Source: Massilia phosphatilytica (GTDB taxonomy: Bacteria > Pseudomonadota > Gammaproteobacteria > Burkholderiales > Burkholderiaceae_D). From it: a stretch of DNA of 64,000 bases. The DNA is taken from positions 124,001 through 188,000 of the forward strand of contig NZ_PUIP01000001.1 in NCBI RefSeq assembly GCF_002968015.1, given 5' to 3'. The notes below the pieces were generated by a model. The model worked only from the letters and a program-made list of their open reading frames with translations. It had not been told where the DNA came from and did not search any database. Below are positions 9,032-16,890 of this stretch, piece by piece; within the stretch, counting starts at the first letter, position 1; each line of letters begins with the position of its first letter. Position numbers and translations under genes: made by a program.

Positions 9032-9226
9032 ATGAAGTGGACCGATGTCACGGCCATCGCCGAGGCCTTGTACGAACAGCACCCGGACGTCGATCCGGCC
9101 ACCGTGCGCTTTGTCGACCTGCATAACTGGGTCGTCGCGCTGGACGGTTTCGACGACGACCGCACGCGCGGCGGCGAACGCGTGCTCGAAGCCATACAGG
9201 CAGCCTGGATAGATGAAGCCCGCTAA
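9032..9226 (+). CDS. iscX: IscX, small acidic isc-operon protein
   Basis: 64-residue acidic protein of the IscX/YfhJ family that binds IscS and iron and tunes the rate of cluster formation. It shows the family pattern MKWTDVTAIAEALYE, FVDLHNWVVAL and ERVLEAIQAAWIDEA. A GGGGGACAC ribosome site precedes it. Its 3' end overlaps the next gene by 14 bases, so that gene is probably expressed as part of the isc operon. Confidence 0.95.
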   Translation: MKWTDVTAIAEALYEQHPDVDPATVRFVDLHNWVVALDGFDDDRTRGGERVLEAIQAAWIDEAR

Positions 9227-10088
9227 AAAAGAAGCCCCCACGATTTACCAATTGGCCCCGGAGATCAAGCCGGGCCAGTCGATCGAACTGCTGAAGGAAC
9301 TGCACATCCTCACGCGCGACGGCAAACTGAACCAGGACAGCCGCCGCAAACTGAAGCAGGTCTACCACCTCGTGCAGTTCATCGAACCGCTGCTGAAGGA
9401 CGTGGGGGAAGGCGCGACCGTCGTCGACCACGGCGCCGGCAAGTCCTACCTCGGCTTCATCCTGTACGACCTGTTCTTCAAGGGACGAGAGAACAGCGGC
9501 CATATCTACGGCATCGAGACGCGCGAAGAACTCGTGCAGAAGTCGACGGAACTGGCCGCGCGTCTCGGCTTTCCGGGCATGTCGTTCCTGAACCTGTCCG
9601 TCGCGGAGTCGACCGGATCCGACAAGCTGCCGGCCACGATCGACGTGGTGACGGCGCTCCACGCCTGCAACACGGCGACGGACGACGCCATCGATTTCGC
9701 GCTGAAGAAGAAGGCGAAACACATCGTGCTGGTGCCGTGCTGCCAGGCCGAAGTCGCGTCCGTGCTGCGCAAGAATAAAGGCAAGGATCTGGGCCGCAGC
9801 GCGCTGACGGAAATCTGGCGCCACCCGATCCACACGCGCGAATTCGGCAGCCAGATCACGAACGTGCTGCGCTGCCTGCAGCTGGAGGCGCATGGGTACC
9901 AGGTCACCGTCACGGAACTGGTGGGCTGGGAGCACTCGATGAAGAACGAGCTGATCGTCGCCACGTATAAAAACCTGCCGCGCCGCCGGCCGGCCGAGCG
10001 CCTGCAGCAGGTGCTGGCCGAAGTCGGCCTCGGGGAACTCTCTTCGCGTTTCTACAGCGAGTCAACGACAAGCGAGCCAACGACATGA
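9213..10088 (+). CDS. SAM-dependent methyltransferase (METTL25/Methyltransf_32 type)
   Basis: 291-residue predicted methyltransferase. SAM motif I is VVDHGAGKSYLGF (70-82), the acidic loop is in YGIETREEL, and there are two signature segments of this class: HACNTATDDAI at 150-160 and VPCCQAE at 174-180. The substrate is not known; related eukaryotic proteins are thought to act on RNA or protein. The start overlaps iscX, placing it at the tail of the iron-sulfur operon, and its stop overlaps the aldolase start. The Cys pair in VPCCQ is a family feature, not proof of a cluster. Confidence 0.8.
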   Translation: MKPAKKEAPTIYQLAPEIKPGQSIELLKELHILTRDGKLNQDSRRKLKQVYHLVQFIEPLLKDVGEGATVVDHGAGKSYLGFILYDLFFKGRENSGHIYGIETREELVQKSTELAARLGFPGMSFLNLSVAESTGSDKLPATIDVVTALHACNTATDDAIDFALKKKAKHIVLVPCCQAEVASVLRKNKGKDLGRSALTEIWRHPIHTREFGSQITNVLRCLQLEAHGYQVTVTELVGWEHSMKNELIVATYKNLPRRRPAERLQQVLAEVGLGELSSRFYSESTTSEPTT

Positions 10089-11122
10089 GCGACCACCACG
10101 ACCGCTGGATCGACCTGCGCAGCGACACCGTCACCCAGCCGTCCGCCGCGATGCGCGCGGCGATGGCGGCGGCGCCCGTCGGCGACGACGTCTATGCCGA
10201 CGACCCCACCGTCAACCGCCTGCAGGACTTCGCGGCCGAGCTGTTCGGCTTCGAAGCGGGCCTGTTCGCGCCGAGCGGCACGCAGACGAACCTCATCGCG
10301 CTGATGACGCACTGCGGCCGCGGCGACGAATACCTCGTCGGCCAGGAAGCGCACACGTACAAGTACGAAGGCGGCGGCGCCGCGGTGCTGGGTTCGATCC
10401 AGCCGCAGCCCATCGCCAACCAGCCGGATGGCTCGATCGCCATCACCGACATCGCCGCATACATCAAGCCCGACGACATGCACTTCGCGCGCACCCGCGT
10501 GCTGGCGCTGGAAAACACGATCGGCGGCCGCGTGCTGCCGCGCGACTACGTGAAGGCCGCGACGGATTTCGCGCATGCGAAGGGCCTGGTCACGCACCTG
10601 GACGGCGCCCGCGTGTGCAACGCGGCCGTCAGGCAGGGCATCCCGCTGCGCGATGCGGCGGCCGGTTTCGACACTATCTCCGTGTGCCTGTCGAAGGGTC
10701 TCGGCGCGCCGGTCGGTTCCGTGCTGCTGGGTCCTAAAGCCTTCATCGAGCAGGGCAAGCGCTGGCGCAAGATGCTGGGCGGCGGCATGCGCCAGGCCGG
10801 CGTCATCGCAGCCGCGGCGCAGTACGCGCTGGAACACAACGTCGAGCGTCTCGCCGACGATCACCAGAATGCGGCCGACCTGTCCGCCGGCCTTGCGCGC
10901 ATCGAACCGCTGAAGGTGACGACGCCGCAGACGAACATCTTCTACGTCGAGATCCCGGAAGCCGCGTGCGCACCCCTGCGTGAAGCCCTGGCGCGCCAGG
11001 GCATCCGTGCATCGATCGGTCCGCACACGCGCCTCGTGACGCATCTGGACGTGACAAGCGCCGATGTCAGGAAGACCATCGCTGCATTCGAAACCTTCTT
11101 CCGCGACTGGAAAGCACAATGA
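10085..11122 (+). CDS. ltaE: Low-specificity L-threonine aldolase
   Basis: 345-residue PLP-dependent fold-type I enzyme that splits L-threonine or L-allo-threonine into glycine and acetaldehyde. Family motifs: WIDLRSDTVTQPS at the start, GDDVYADDPTVN, FAPSGTQTNLIAL, HLDGARVCNAAV and the PLP lysine Lys204 in SVCLSKGLGAPVGS. Overlaps both neighbours by four bases (ATGA at each end), so it is co-translated with the methyltransferase and the next gene. Confidence 0.92.
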   Translation: MSDHHDRWIDLRSDTVTQPSAAMRAAMAAAPVGDDVYADDPTVNRLQDFAAELFGFEAGLFAPSGTQTNLIALMTHCGRGDEYLVGQEAHTYKYEGGGAAVLGSIQPQPIANQPDGSIAITDIAAYIKPDDMHFARTRVLALENTIGGRVLPRDYVKAATDFAHAKGLVTHLDGARVCNAAVRQGIPLRDAAAGFDTISVCLSKGLGAPVGSVLLGPKAFIEQGKRWRKMLGGGMRQAGVIAAAAQYALEHNVERLADDHQNAADLSAGLARIEPLKVTTPQTNIFYVEIPEAACAPLREALARQGIRASIGPHTRLVTHLDVTSADVRKTIAAFETFFRDWKAQ

Positions 11123-11841
11123 CGCAGTTCCCCACTGAGGACGGCATCCGCCTCGCCAAGCGCGTGGCCGAAATCGTGCCGTGCTCGCGCGCCGAGGCCG
11201 AACGCTACATCGCGGGCGGCTGGGTGACGGTCGACGGTGCCGTCGCCGAAGATCCCGCCACGCGCGTGACGGCCGCGCAGGCCGTCGCGCTGCTGCCGGG
11301 TGCGGAGCCCGTCGACCCGGTGCCGGTGACGATCCTGCTGCACAAGCCGGCCGGTGTCGACGCGGCCGGTGCGCTGGCCCTCATCGAACCCGCGACGCTG
11401 GCAGCGTCTCCCAACGCACGCTTTCTGCGCCGGCACCTGGCGCGGCTGACCATCGTCACGCCGCTGGAACCGGAAGCGAGCGGCCTGCTCGTGCTGAGCC
11501 AGGACTGGCGCGTGACGCGCAAGCTGGTCGAGGATGGCGCGCGCGTCGAACAGGAATACGTGGCCGAGGTCACGGGCGCCATCGCCGCCGATGGTCTCGC
11601 GCGGCTGAACGCCAGCATGCGCGTGCAGGGCAGGGCGACCGTGCCGCTGAAGGCGAGCTGGCAAAGCGAAGCGCGGTTGCGCCTCGCCGGGAAGGACGTC
11701 CGCCCTGGACAGGTCGCCGCGATGTGTGCCGCGGTCGGCTTGACCGTGACATCGCTGCGCCGGCTTCGCATCGGCCGCGTGTCGCTGGGCCAGTTGCCGG
11801 CCGGGCGCTGGCGGTATCTGCTCGAGACCGAACGGTTCTGA
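11119..11841 (+). CDS. S4-domain pseudouridine synthase homologue (RluF/RsuA group), altered active site
   Basis: 240-residue protein with an S4 RNA-binding domain (about 10-60: LAKRVAEIVPCSRAEAERYI, GGWVTVDG) and a RsuA/RluF-type synthase domain. The active-site loop normally reads GRLDxxTxGLLLLT with an essential Asp; here it reads TPLEPEASGLLVLSQD, with Glu117 where the Asp should be. The domain is otherwise intact (KLVEDGARVEQEYVAEV; LTVTSLRRLRIG). It may therefore be an RNA-binding protein without the normal isomerase activity. ATGA overlap with the aldolase gene, TGATG overlap with the next. Confidence 0.75.
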   Translation: MTQFPTEDGIRLAKRVAEIVPCSRAEAERYIAGGWVTVDGAVAEDPATRVTAAQAVALLPGAEPVDPVPVTILLHKPAGVDAAGALALIEPATLAASPNARFLRRHLARLTIVTPLEPEASGLLVLSQDWRVTRKLVEDGARVEQEYVAEVTGAIAADGLARLNASMRVQGRATVPLKASWQSEARLRLAGKDVRPGQVAAMCAAVGLTVTSLRRLRIGRVSLGQLPAGRWRYLLETERF

Positions 11842-12791
11842 TGAAGTTCATCCCGCGCTGTCTGCCCCTGCTGGCGCTGTGGACCGGCGCCGTGCTGGCC
11901 GCCGGCGTCGACCCGCTGACGGCCGATATCGATGTGCGCGACGCGCTGCGCTTCGCCAGTCTGATGAAGGATGGCGCCGTACCGACGGCCGCCGCGCTGC
12001 AGCGCGGTTACCTGGACGGGGCGGGGCCGGGCGTGAAGGTCTTCACGCCGGGACGGATCCGCGACGCGCAGCACCTGGCCACGGTGGTCGCCACCAAGCC
12101 CGATGTGTACCGGTATGCGATCCGCGCATGCCTGCCGCAGGTGCCGGCCCTGCGCAGCGACCTGCGCGCGATCTATCTCGGGTTTGCCGGCCTGCTGCCG
12201 GAACGTCCGCTGCCCGCCATCGACGTCGTCTTCGGCGCCAGGAACTCGGGCGGCACGGCCAGCAACGACAGGCAGGTGCTCGGCCTGGAGGTGATCTGTC
12301 CGCCCGGGACGACGCCCGAGCAGTTCCGCACCGCGATGCGCGGCTTCTTCGCCCATGAAACGGTGCACACGTGGCAGGACGATGAGACGCCGGCCGCGCT
12401 GGCCGATCTCCTGCTGAGCCAAGCGTTGAGAGAAGGCGGCGCGGACTATCTCGCGACGCTGGTCACGGGCGCGGTTCCGCATCTGGACCGCGATGCCTGG
12501 GCACGTCCGCAGGAAGCCAGGCTGTGGCAGGCGTTCCAGCAGGATCGGCAGGCGCTGAAAGGCAGCCGCGACGACGTGAGCAAGTTGATCGCCAGCCCAC
12601 AGTTCCGGCGCTGGTTCGCGAACTGCGGGTCCGCGCCCGAGGGCTGGCCGTGCGAGGCCGGGTACTGGGTCGGCATGCGCATCGCGGAAGCGTACGTGGC
12701 GCGTGCGTCCGACAAGCGCGCCGCGATCCGTGAACTCATCGAATTGCGCGATCCCGGGGCGATCCTCGAGGCCAGCGGCTACGGCCTGTAA
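11841..12791 (+). CDS. Putative secreted zinc metalloprotease-like protein
   Basis: 316-residue protein with a signal peptide (MKFIPRCLPLLALWTGAVLAAG). It carries a zinc-protease type motif HETVH (172-176) followed by EGGADYLATL with Glu198 in the place of the third ligand, the gluzincin/DUF2268-like layout. A pair of cysteines (NCGSAPEGWPCEAG) may form a disulfide, fitting a periplasmic location. The start overlaps the upstream stop by one base, so it is translationally coupled to a cytoplasmic RNA-modification gene, an odd partner. Substrate unknown; protease activity is inferred from the motif only. Confidence 0.65.
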   Translation: MKFIPRCLPLLALWTGAVLAAGVDPLTADIDVRDALRFASLMKDGAVPTAAALQRGYLDGAGPGVKVFTPGRIRDAQHLATVVATKPDVYRYAIRACLPQVPALRSDLRAIYLGFAGLLPERPLPAIDVVFGARNSGGTASNDRQVLGLEVICPPGTTPEQFRTAMRGFFAHETVHTWQDDETPAALADLLLSQALREGGADYLATLVTGAVPHLDRDAWARPQEARLWQAFQQDRQALKGSRDDVSKLIASPQFRRWFANCGSAPEGWPCEAGYWVGMRIAEAYVARASDKRAAIRELIELRDPGAILEASGYGL

Positions 12792-12796
12792 GCCGT

Positions 12797-13534
12797 TCAG
12801 GCCACGAACCCGCCATCGATCGTCAACGACGCGCCGTTGACATAGCCCGCCTCGTTCCCGACGAGGTAAGCGACCAGTCCCGCGATCTCGGCATCCTTCC
12901 CCATCCTCCCCACCGGGATTTGCGCGCGCAAATAGGCGCGCACGGATTCGTCCGCGACGATCTCCGTCTCCGTCGGCCCCGGCTGCACATTGTTCACCGT
13001 GATGCCGCGCGGCCCGAGGTCGCGCGCGAGCCCGCGCGTGAGGCCGGCCACGGCCGCCTTGCTCATCGCGTACAACGCGACGCCCGGTCCGCCCGCGCGG
13101 TCCGCCACCATGCTGCCGATATTCACGATGCGGCCGCCTTCTCGCATGTACGGCGCGGCTGCCTGCGTGGCGACGAACAGGGCGCGTACGTTGACGGCGG
13201 CGATGCGGTCGTAGTCGTCCAGGGTCGTCCCGGCGAGGTCCTTGTGGACGAGGATGCCCGCGCTGTTGACGAGGATGTCGATGCGGCCGAACTGCGCCAC
13301 CACGCCCGCGATGGCCTGCTGCAGTGCCGGCGCATCGGCGCTATCCGCGCGCAGGGGCAGGGCGCGGCCGCCTGCCGCCTCGATCTCGGCCGCCAGCTGG
13401 CGTGCCCGCTCTTCCGCGCTGACGTACGTGAATGCGACGGTGGCGCCGTCGGCCGCGAGGCGGCGGACGATGGCGGCGCCGATGCCGCGCGAACCGCCGG
13501 TGACGAATGCGATCTTGCCGGTGAGGGAAGTCAT
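12797..13534 (-). CDS. SDR family oxidoreductase (FabG-like)
   Basis: 245-residue classical short-chain dehydrogenase. NAD(P) motif TGGSRGIG at 12-19, LVNSAG at 88-93, catalytic Ser141, Tyr155 and Lys159 (YAMSK), and NNVQPGPTETEI after it. The C terminus (YVNGASLTIDGGF) is typical. The start at MTSLTGK is backed by an AGGCTC ribosome site and homology; a longer in-frame reading runs through the repeat and operator. Divergent from a TetR regulator with matching operator copies before each gene, so it is probably the TetR target, perhaps for detoxifying a carbonyl compound. Confidence 0.85.
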   Translation of the reverse strand: MTSLTGKIAFVTGGSRGIGAAIVRRLAADGATVAFTYVSAEERARQLAAEIEAAGGRALPLRADSADAPALQQAIAGVVAQFGRIDILVNSAGILVHKDLAGTTLDDYDRIAAVNVRALFVATQAAAPYMREGGRIVNIGSMVADRAGGPGVALYAMSKAAVAGLTRGLARDLGPRGITVNNVQPGPTETEIVADESVRAYLRAQIPVGRMGKDAEIAGLVAYLVGNEAGYVNGASLTIDGGFVA

Positions 13535-13548
13535 GGTGAGCCTTTCTT

Positions 13549-13560
13549 GACTGATTAGTC
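13549..13560. promoter_or_regulatory. Candidate TetR operator at the SDR start
   Basis: GACTGATTAGTC, an imperfect palindrome with arms GACT and AGTC, 15 bases before the SDR start. The identical 12-mer lies before the TetR gene, with outer flanks in opposite order, as expected for a repressor controlling itself and its divergent neighbour. Confidence 0.6.
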
Positions 13561-13576
13561 CAAAATAGAGAAAAAA

Positions 13577-13712
13577 TTCGGGGTCAGACCCCGTTTTGGT
13601 GCACGATCTTTGCAGTAAGTTTGCAGGCCAGCCGCTTGACGCCGCGTGGTGGCTTGCGGGGGCGTTGTGCGTTCCGGACATTGATCCGAAATGTGCTCTG
13701 ACCCCGAATTTT
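13577..13712. repeat. GGGGTCAGACCCC inverted-repeat element, copy B
   Basis: One arm reads ATTCGGGGTCAGACCCCGTTTT and the other CTCTGACCCCGAATTTTC about 100 bases later, the same family as 3332-3395 but longer and with a partly decayed right arm. It lies between the two TetR operator copies and separates the divergent promoters. The 100 bases between the arms contain no gene. Confidence 0.7.
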
Positions 13713-13731
13713 CGATTATACTGGTATTTTG

Positions 13732-13743
13732 GACTGATTAGTC
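13732..13743. promoter_or_regulatory. Candidate TetR operator at the tetR start
   Basis: Second exact copy of GACTGATTAGTC, 13 bases before the TetR start codon; see the first copy for reasoning. Binding here would give autoregulation. Confidence 0.6.
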
Positions 13744-13756
13744 AAGATTAGAAAAC

Positions 13757-14362
13757 ATGGCAAGAACAAAGGTATTCGATCCGGCCGCGGCGCTCGATGC
13801 GGCGGTGCGGGTGTTCTGGGAGCAGGGGTATGAGGCGACGTCCACGGACGACCTGCTGCGCGCGATGGGCATCGGCCGCCAGAGCATGTACGACACGTTC
13901 GGCGACAAGAAACAGCTGTACCTCGCCGCGCTCGCGCACTACACGGACACGGGCGGCGCTGAGCTGAGGCACCGTCTCGCGGCCGGGCCGTCGCCGCTGG
14001 CTGTGCTGGAAGCATTCCTGCGCCAAATCGCCGGTGCCGACGCGGTCCTGCGTGCGCGCGGCTGCCTCAGCGTCAACGCCGTCGCGGAATTCGGCCAGGC
14101 CGACGCCGACGTGCAGGCACTCGTCGAGCGCTCGCAAAAGGTGACGGAGACCATCTTCGCCGAGGTCCTGATGCGCGCGCGCCAGGCGGGCGAGCTGGCG
14201 CCCGGCCTCGATCCGGCCGCGGCCGCGCATTTCATCCACACGGCCATCCGCGGCATGCGCATCAGCGCGAAGGCGGGTGCCAGTGCCGCGCAACTGGGCG
14301 CGACGGTCGATTTCGTCATCGCCGCACTGAAGGCGCGCGCGACGCCCGTCGCGGAAGTCTGA
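13757..14362 (+). CDS. TetR/AcrR family regulator
   Basis: 201-residue repressor. The N-terminal helix-turn-helix spans about 10-55 (AAVRVFWEQGYEATSTDDLL, GIGRQSMYDTFGDKKQLYL); the rest is a ligand-binding domain in which CLSVNAVAEFG is characteristic of the YxaF/TetR_C group that often regulates oxidoreductases. Divergent from the SDR gene with a shared pair of operator copies. Ligand unknown. Confidence 0.88.
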   Translation: MARTKVFDPAAALDAAVRVFWEQGYEATSTDDLLRAMGIGRQSMYDTFGDKKQLYLAALAHYTDTGGAELRHRLAAGPSPLAVLEAFLRQIAGADAVLRARGCLSVNAVAEFGQADADVQALVERSQKVTETIFAEVLMRARQAGELAPGLDPAAAAHFIHTAIRGMRISAKAGASAAQLGATVDFVIAALKARATPVAEV

Positions 14363-14365
14363 GCG

Positions 14366-14836
14366 TCAGGCTTCCGTCTTGCCCGCCGCGTCGATCAGGT
14401 TGTCGCGCAGCCGTACGACCGCCTTTTGCAGCTGCGGGAATTCTTCCGGGGTCAGGCCGGACGCGGCGACCGTCTGCTTGCCGAATCCCAGTCCCTTCTC
14501 GCGCAGCGCGCGGCCCGTGTCCGTGAGGGAGACGCGGACGTTGCGCTCGTCTTCCTTGTCGCGCTCGCGGCGCACATAGCCCATCGCTTCCAGCCGCTTG
14601 AGCATCGGCGTGACCGTGCTCGGTTCCAGGAACAGCTTTTCGCTCAAGGCCTTGACCGTCTGCTGGTCCTGCTCCCACAGCGCGATGATCGCCAGGTATT
14701 GCGGATAGGTGAGGCCCAGGGCGTCCAGCACGGGTTTGTACACGCGCGAGTACGCGAGATTGGTCGAGTAGATGGCGAAGCACATGAAGTCCGCCATGCG
14801 GGCGGCTTTGGCGCGGGTGTCGTTGTCGTCAGGCAT
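14366..14836 (-). CDS. MarR family regulator, OhrR-like redox sensor
   Basis: 156-residue winged-helix repressor. The N-terminal stretch FMCFAIYSTNLAYSRVYKP carries Cys19, in the place of the peroxidatic cysteine of OhrR, and GLTYPQYLAIIALW, LFLEPSTVTPMLKRLE and RRERDKEDERNVRVSLT are the OhrR/MarR core. In OhrR, oxidation of that Cys by organic hydroperoxides releases DNA. Here the divergent gene is a glutathione transferase instead of ohr. Three copies of a TTATCnnGATAA motif lie between them. Confidence 0.85.
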   Translation of the reverse strand: MPDDNDTRAKAARMADFMCFAIYSTNLAYSRVYKPVLDALGLTYPQYLAIIALWEQDQQTVKALSEKLFLEPSTVTPMLKRLEAMGYVRRERDKEDERNVRVSLTDTGRALREKGLGFGKQTVAASGLTPEEFPQLQKAVVRLRDNLIDAAGKTEA

Positions 14837-14850
14837 GATTATCTAGAAAG

Positions 14851-14942
14851 TTATCGTGATAACGATTATCGTACTTGAAATTTGGAAAGCGCGCTGCTAG
14901 ACTTCGTAAAAATACTTATCTCGACAATCTTTATCTCGATAA
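14851..14942. promoter_or_regulatory. Candidate MarR/OhrR operators (three TTATCnnGATAA sites)
   Basis: TTATCGTGATAA at 14851-14862, TTATCTCGACAA at 14916-14927 and TTATCTCGATAA at 14931-14942. All share the arms TTATC and GAtAA with a two-base centre. The first is next to the regulator start and the other two are just before the glutathione transferase start, so one protein could control both. Confidence 0.6.
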
Positions 14943-14957
14943 TTAACGGAGCCCACG

Positions 14958-15602
14958 ATGAAACTGTATGACGCCGCCATCTCGTCCGCCGCCGCGCGGG
15001 TCCGCATCGCCCTCGCGCTGAAGGGGCTGAACGTCGACCGCATTCCTGTCGAGATCGTGGGTGAGGGCGCGGAGAACCGGCGGCCGGCCTACCTGGACGT
15101 GAACCCGCAAGGTCTCGTGCCCGCGTTGCTGACGGACGATGGCATGCTCCTCACGCAATCGCTGGCGATCGTCGAATACCTGGACGAGGTGCACACGCAA
15201 GCGCCATTGCTGCCGGCCGATCCGGCGACGCGCGGCTGGGTCCGCGCGTTCGTGCTGGCCGTGCTGGCCGAGACGCATGCGCTCGTGACGCCGCGCGTGA
15301 TCAACCATCTCGCGACCATGCCGGGCTTCGACGAGACGACCGCGCCCGCGTGGCGCCGTCACTGGATGGAAGAGGGCATCGATGCGCTGGAAGCCCTGCT
15401 CGCGCGGCGTCACGCCGTGACGCCCAGCCGCTTTTGTGCCGGCGCGACGCCGGGCCTGGCCGACGTGTTCCTGTTCCCACAGGCGCTGAACGCGGCGCGC
15501 GCGGGCCTGCCGCTGGCGCGCTGGCCGCACGTCGAGGCGATCGCCGTGCGGTTGGCCGATATCCCTGCGTTCAGGGATAACGCACAGGTCAAGGCAAGGT
15601 GA
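14958..15602 (+). CDS. Glutathione S-transferase, zeta-like
   Basis: 214-residue GST resembling MaiA (gene at 1268): MKLYDAAISSAAARVRIALA has the same Ser-containing start, followed by NPQGLVPALL and TQSLAIVEYLDE for glutathione binding, then a helical C-terminal domain. Its place beside an OhrR-like regulator with shared operators suggests induction by electrophiles or peroxides, not aromatic breakdown. Overlaps the 3' end of the convergent histidine kinase gene by 14 bases. Confidence 0.85.
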   Translation: MKLYDAAISSAAARVRIALALKGLNVDRIPVEIVGEGAENRRPAYLDVNPQGLVPALLTDDGMLLTQSLAIVEYLDEVHTQAPLLPADPATRGWVRAFVLAVLAETHALVTPRVINHLATMPGFDETTAPAWRRHWMEEGIDALEALLARRHAVTPSRFCAGATPGLADVFLFPQALNAARAGLPLARWPHVEAIAVRLADIPAFRDNAQVKAR

Positions 15603-16890
15603 GGCGCGCCTCCAGCCCGCCTTCCGGCCGGTTATGCAGGGTCAGCGTCCCGCCGAGACTCCCCGCCAGCTGGCGCGCGATGGCGAGGCCGAGTCCCGTG
15701 CCGCCCGTGTCGCGGTTGCGTGACGCCTCCAGCCGGAAGAACGGTTCGAACACGGCTTCCAACTGCCCGGCGGGGATACCGGGACCGTTGTCCAGCACAC
15801 GGATGAGGACCGCGCCCTGGCTGTCGCGGCCCACGACGATGGCGGCGCTGCCGCCGTAGCGCAGCGCGTTGTCGACGAGGTTGCCGATGATCCGCCGCAG
15901 CGCCTTGGGACGTGTCTGCACGGGCGCGCCGAGGCGGCCTTCCAGGGTGACGGCGCTGCCCGCGTCGCGGTAGTCCAGCACGAGGCTGTCGAGCTGGGCG
16001 TCGAGGTCGATGGCACGCGCCGGTTCGCGTTCGCCGTGCATGGCACGCGCATAGCCGATGCCGTCCTTGACGAGGCCTTGCAACTCCTCCAGGTCGGCGC
16101 GCAGGCGCGGCTGCTGGGGTTCGTCGTCCATCATGTCCACGCGCAGGCGCATGCGCGTGATCGGCGTCTGCAGGTCGTGCGAGATGGCGGCCAGGATGCG
16201 CACGCGCTCGTCGACGTAGGCGGCGATGCGTTTCTGCATGGCGTTGAACGCGCGCGCCGAGCGCAGGACTTCGGACGGGCCGCGTTCCGGCAGTTCGACG
16301 GGACGCAGGTCCGGACCGAGCGCGTCGGCCGCCTCGGCCAGCGCGCGCAGCGGACGCACGGCCTGGCGCACCGCGAACCAGCAGCACGCGGCGAGGATCG
16401 CCAGCTGTGCCGCGAGCATGTACGGCAGCCACGGCGACAGCGGCACGCCGCGCATCGGCTGCACGTCGATGGTCAGCGGGGAGCCGTCCGACAGGCGCAG
16501 GTGGACCTGCATGCGGCCGTCGTTCCCGAGGCCGTTCACGGACAGCGGATAGCTGCGGCCGATGCCTTGCTCGATCGAATGCGCGATCTGCGCCGACAGC
16601 TTCTCGTCCGGCATCGCACCTTCCGTTTCGCCCGGACCGAGGATGAAGCGGTAGCTGCGCCGCGCGAGGCGCGGCAGCCAGGCCGGACGCTCGGCCGCCG
16701 GCAGCAGGTCGAGCAGGGCGACGGAGCTCGCGACCTCGCGTTCCACATACCCCATCATCAAATTTGTCGTGGCCTGGTCGCGTTCCGTGAACGTGAGCGC
16801 GACGGACAGGCCCTGCGCCACTGCGAGGCCCGCGAACAAGATCAATGCGAGGCGCGCATACAGGCTACGCGGCCACCAGTTGCTGTTCAT
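15589..16890 (-). CDS. Sensor histidine kinase (EnvZ-like architecture)
   Basis: 433-residue inner-membrane kinase. Two membrane segments (about 12-32 and 155-175) bracket a periplasmic domain of roughly 120 residues, then HAMP, a phosphoacceptor helix AAISHDLQTPITRMRLR with His238, and a catalytic domain with N box NLVDNALRYGG, DNGPGIP and GGTGLGLAIA. Overlaps the response regulator gene by four bases, so they are partners. Stimulus unknown; the neighbouring CcdA/thioredoxin pair points to envelope redox state as one possibility. Confidence 0.9.
   Translation of the reverse strand: MNSNWWPRSLYARLALILFAGLAVAQGLSVALTFTERDQATTNLMMGYVEREVASSVALLDLLPAAERPAWLPRLARRSYRFILGPGETEGAMPDEKLSAQIAHSIEQGIGRSYPLSVNGLGNDGRMQVHLRLSDGSPLTIDVQPMRGVPLSPWLPYMLAAQLAILAACCWFAVRQAVRPLRALAEAADALGPDLRPVELPERGPSEVLRSARAFNAMQKRIAAYVDERVRILAAISHDLQTPITRMRLRVDMMDDEPQQPRLRADLEELQGLVKDGIGYARAMHGEREPARAIDLDAQLDSLVLDYRDAGSAVTLEGRLGAPVQTRPKALRRIIGNLVDNALRYGGSAAIVVGRDSQGAVLIRVLDNGPGIPAGQLEAVFEPFFRLEASRNRDTGGTGLGLAIARQLAGSLGGTLTLHNRPEGGLEARLTLP

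Noticed and set aside
6773-9241. 822-codon open frame on the minus strand opposite hscA-fdx-iscX
   Set aside because: Shadow of high-G+C coding sequence; Arg/His/Ala/Asp-rich with no family pattern. The same applies to other long antisense frames, for example opposite pnp (31114-33132), the permease (39253-41364), rsbR-manA (44265-46442) and the hybrid kinase (49261-51312).
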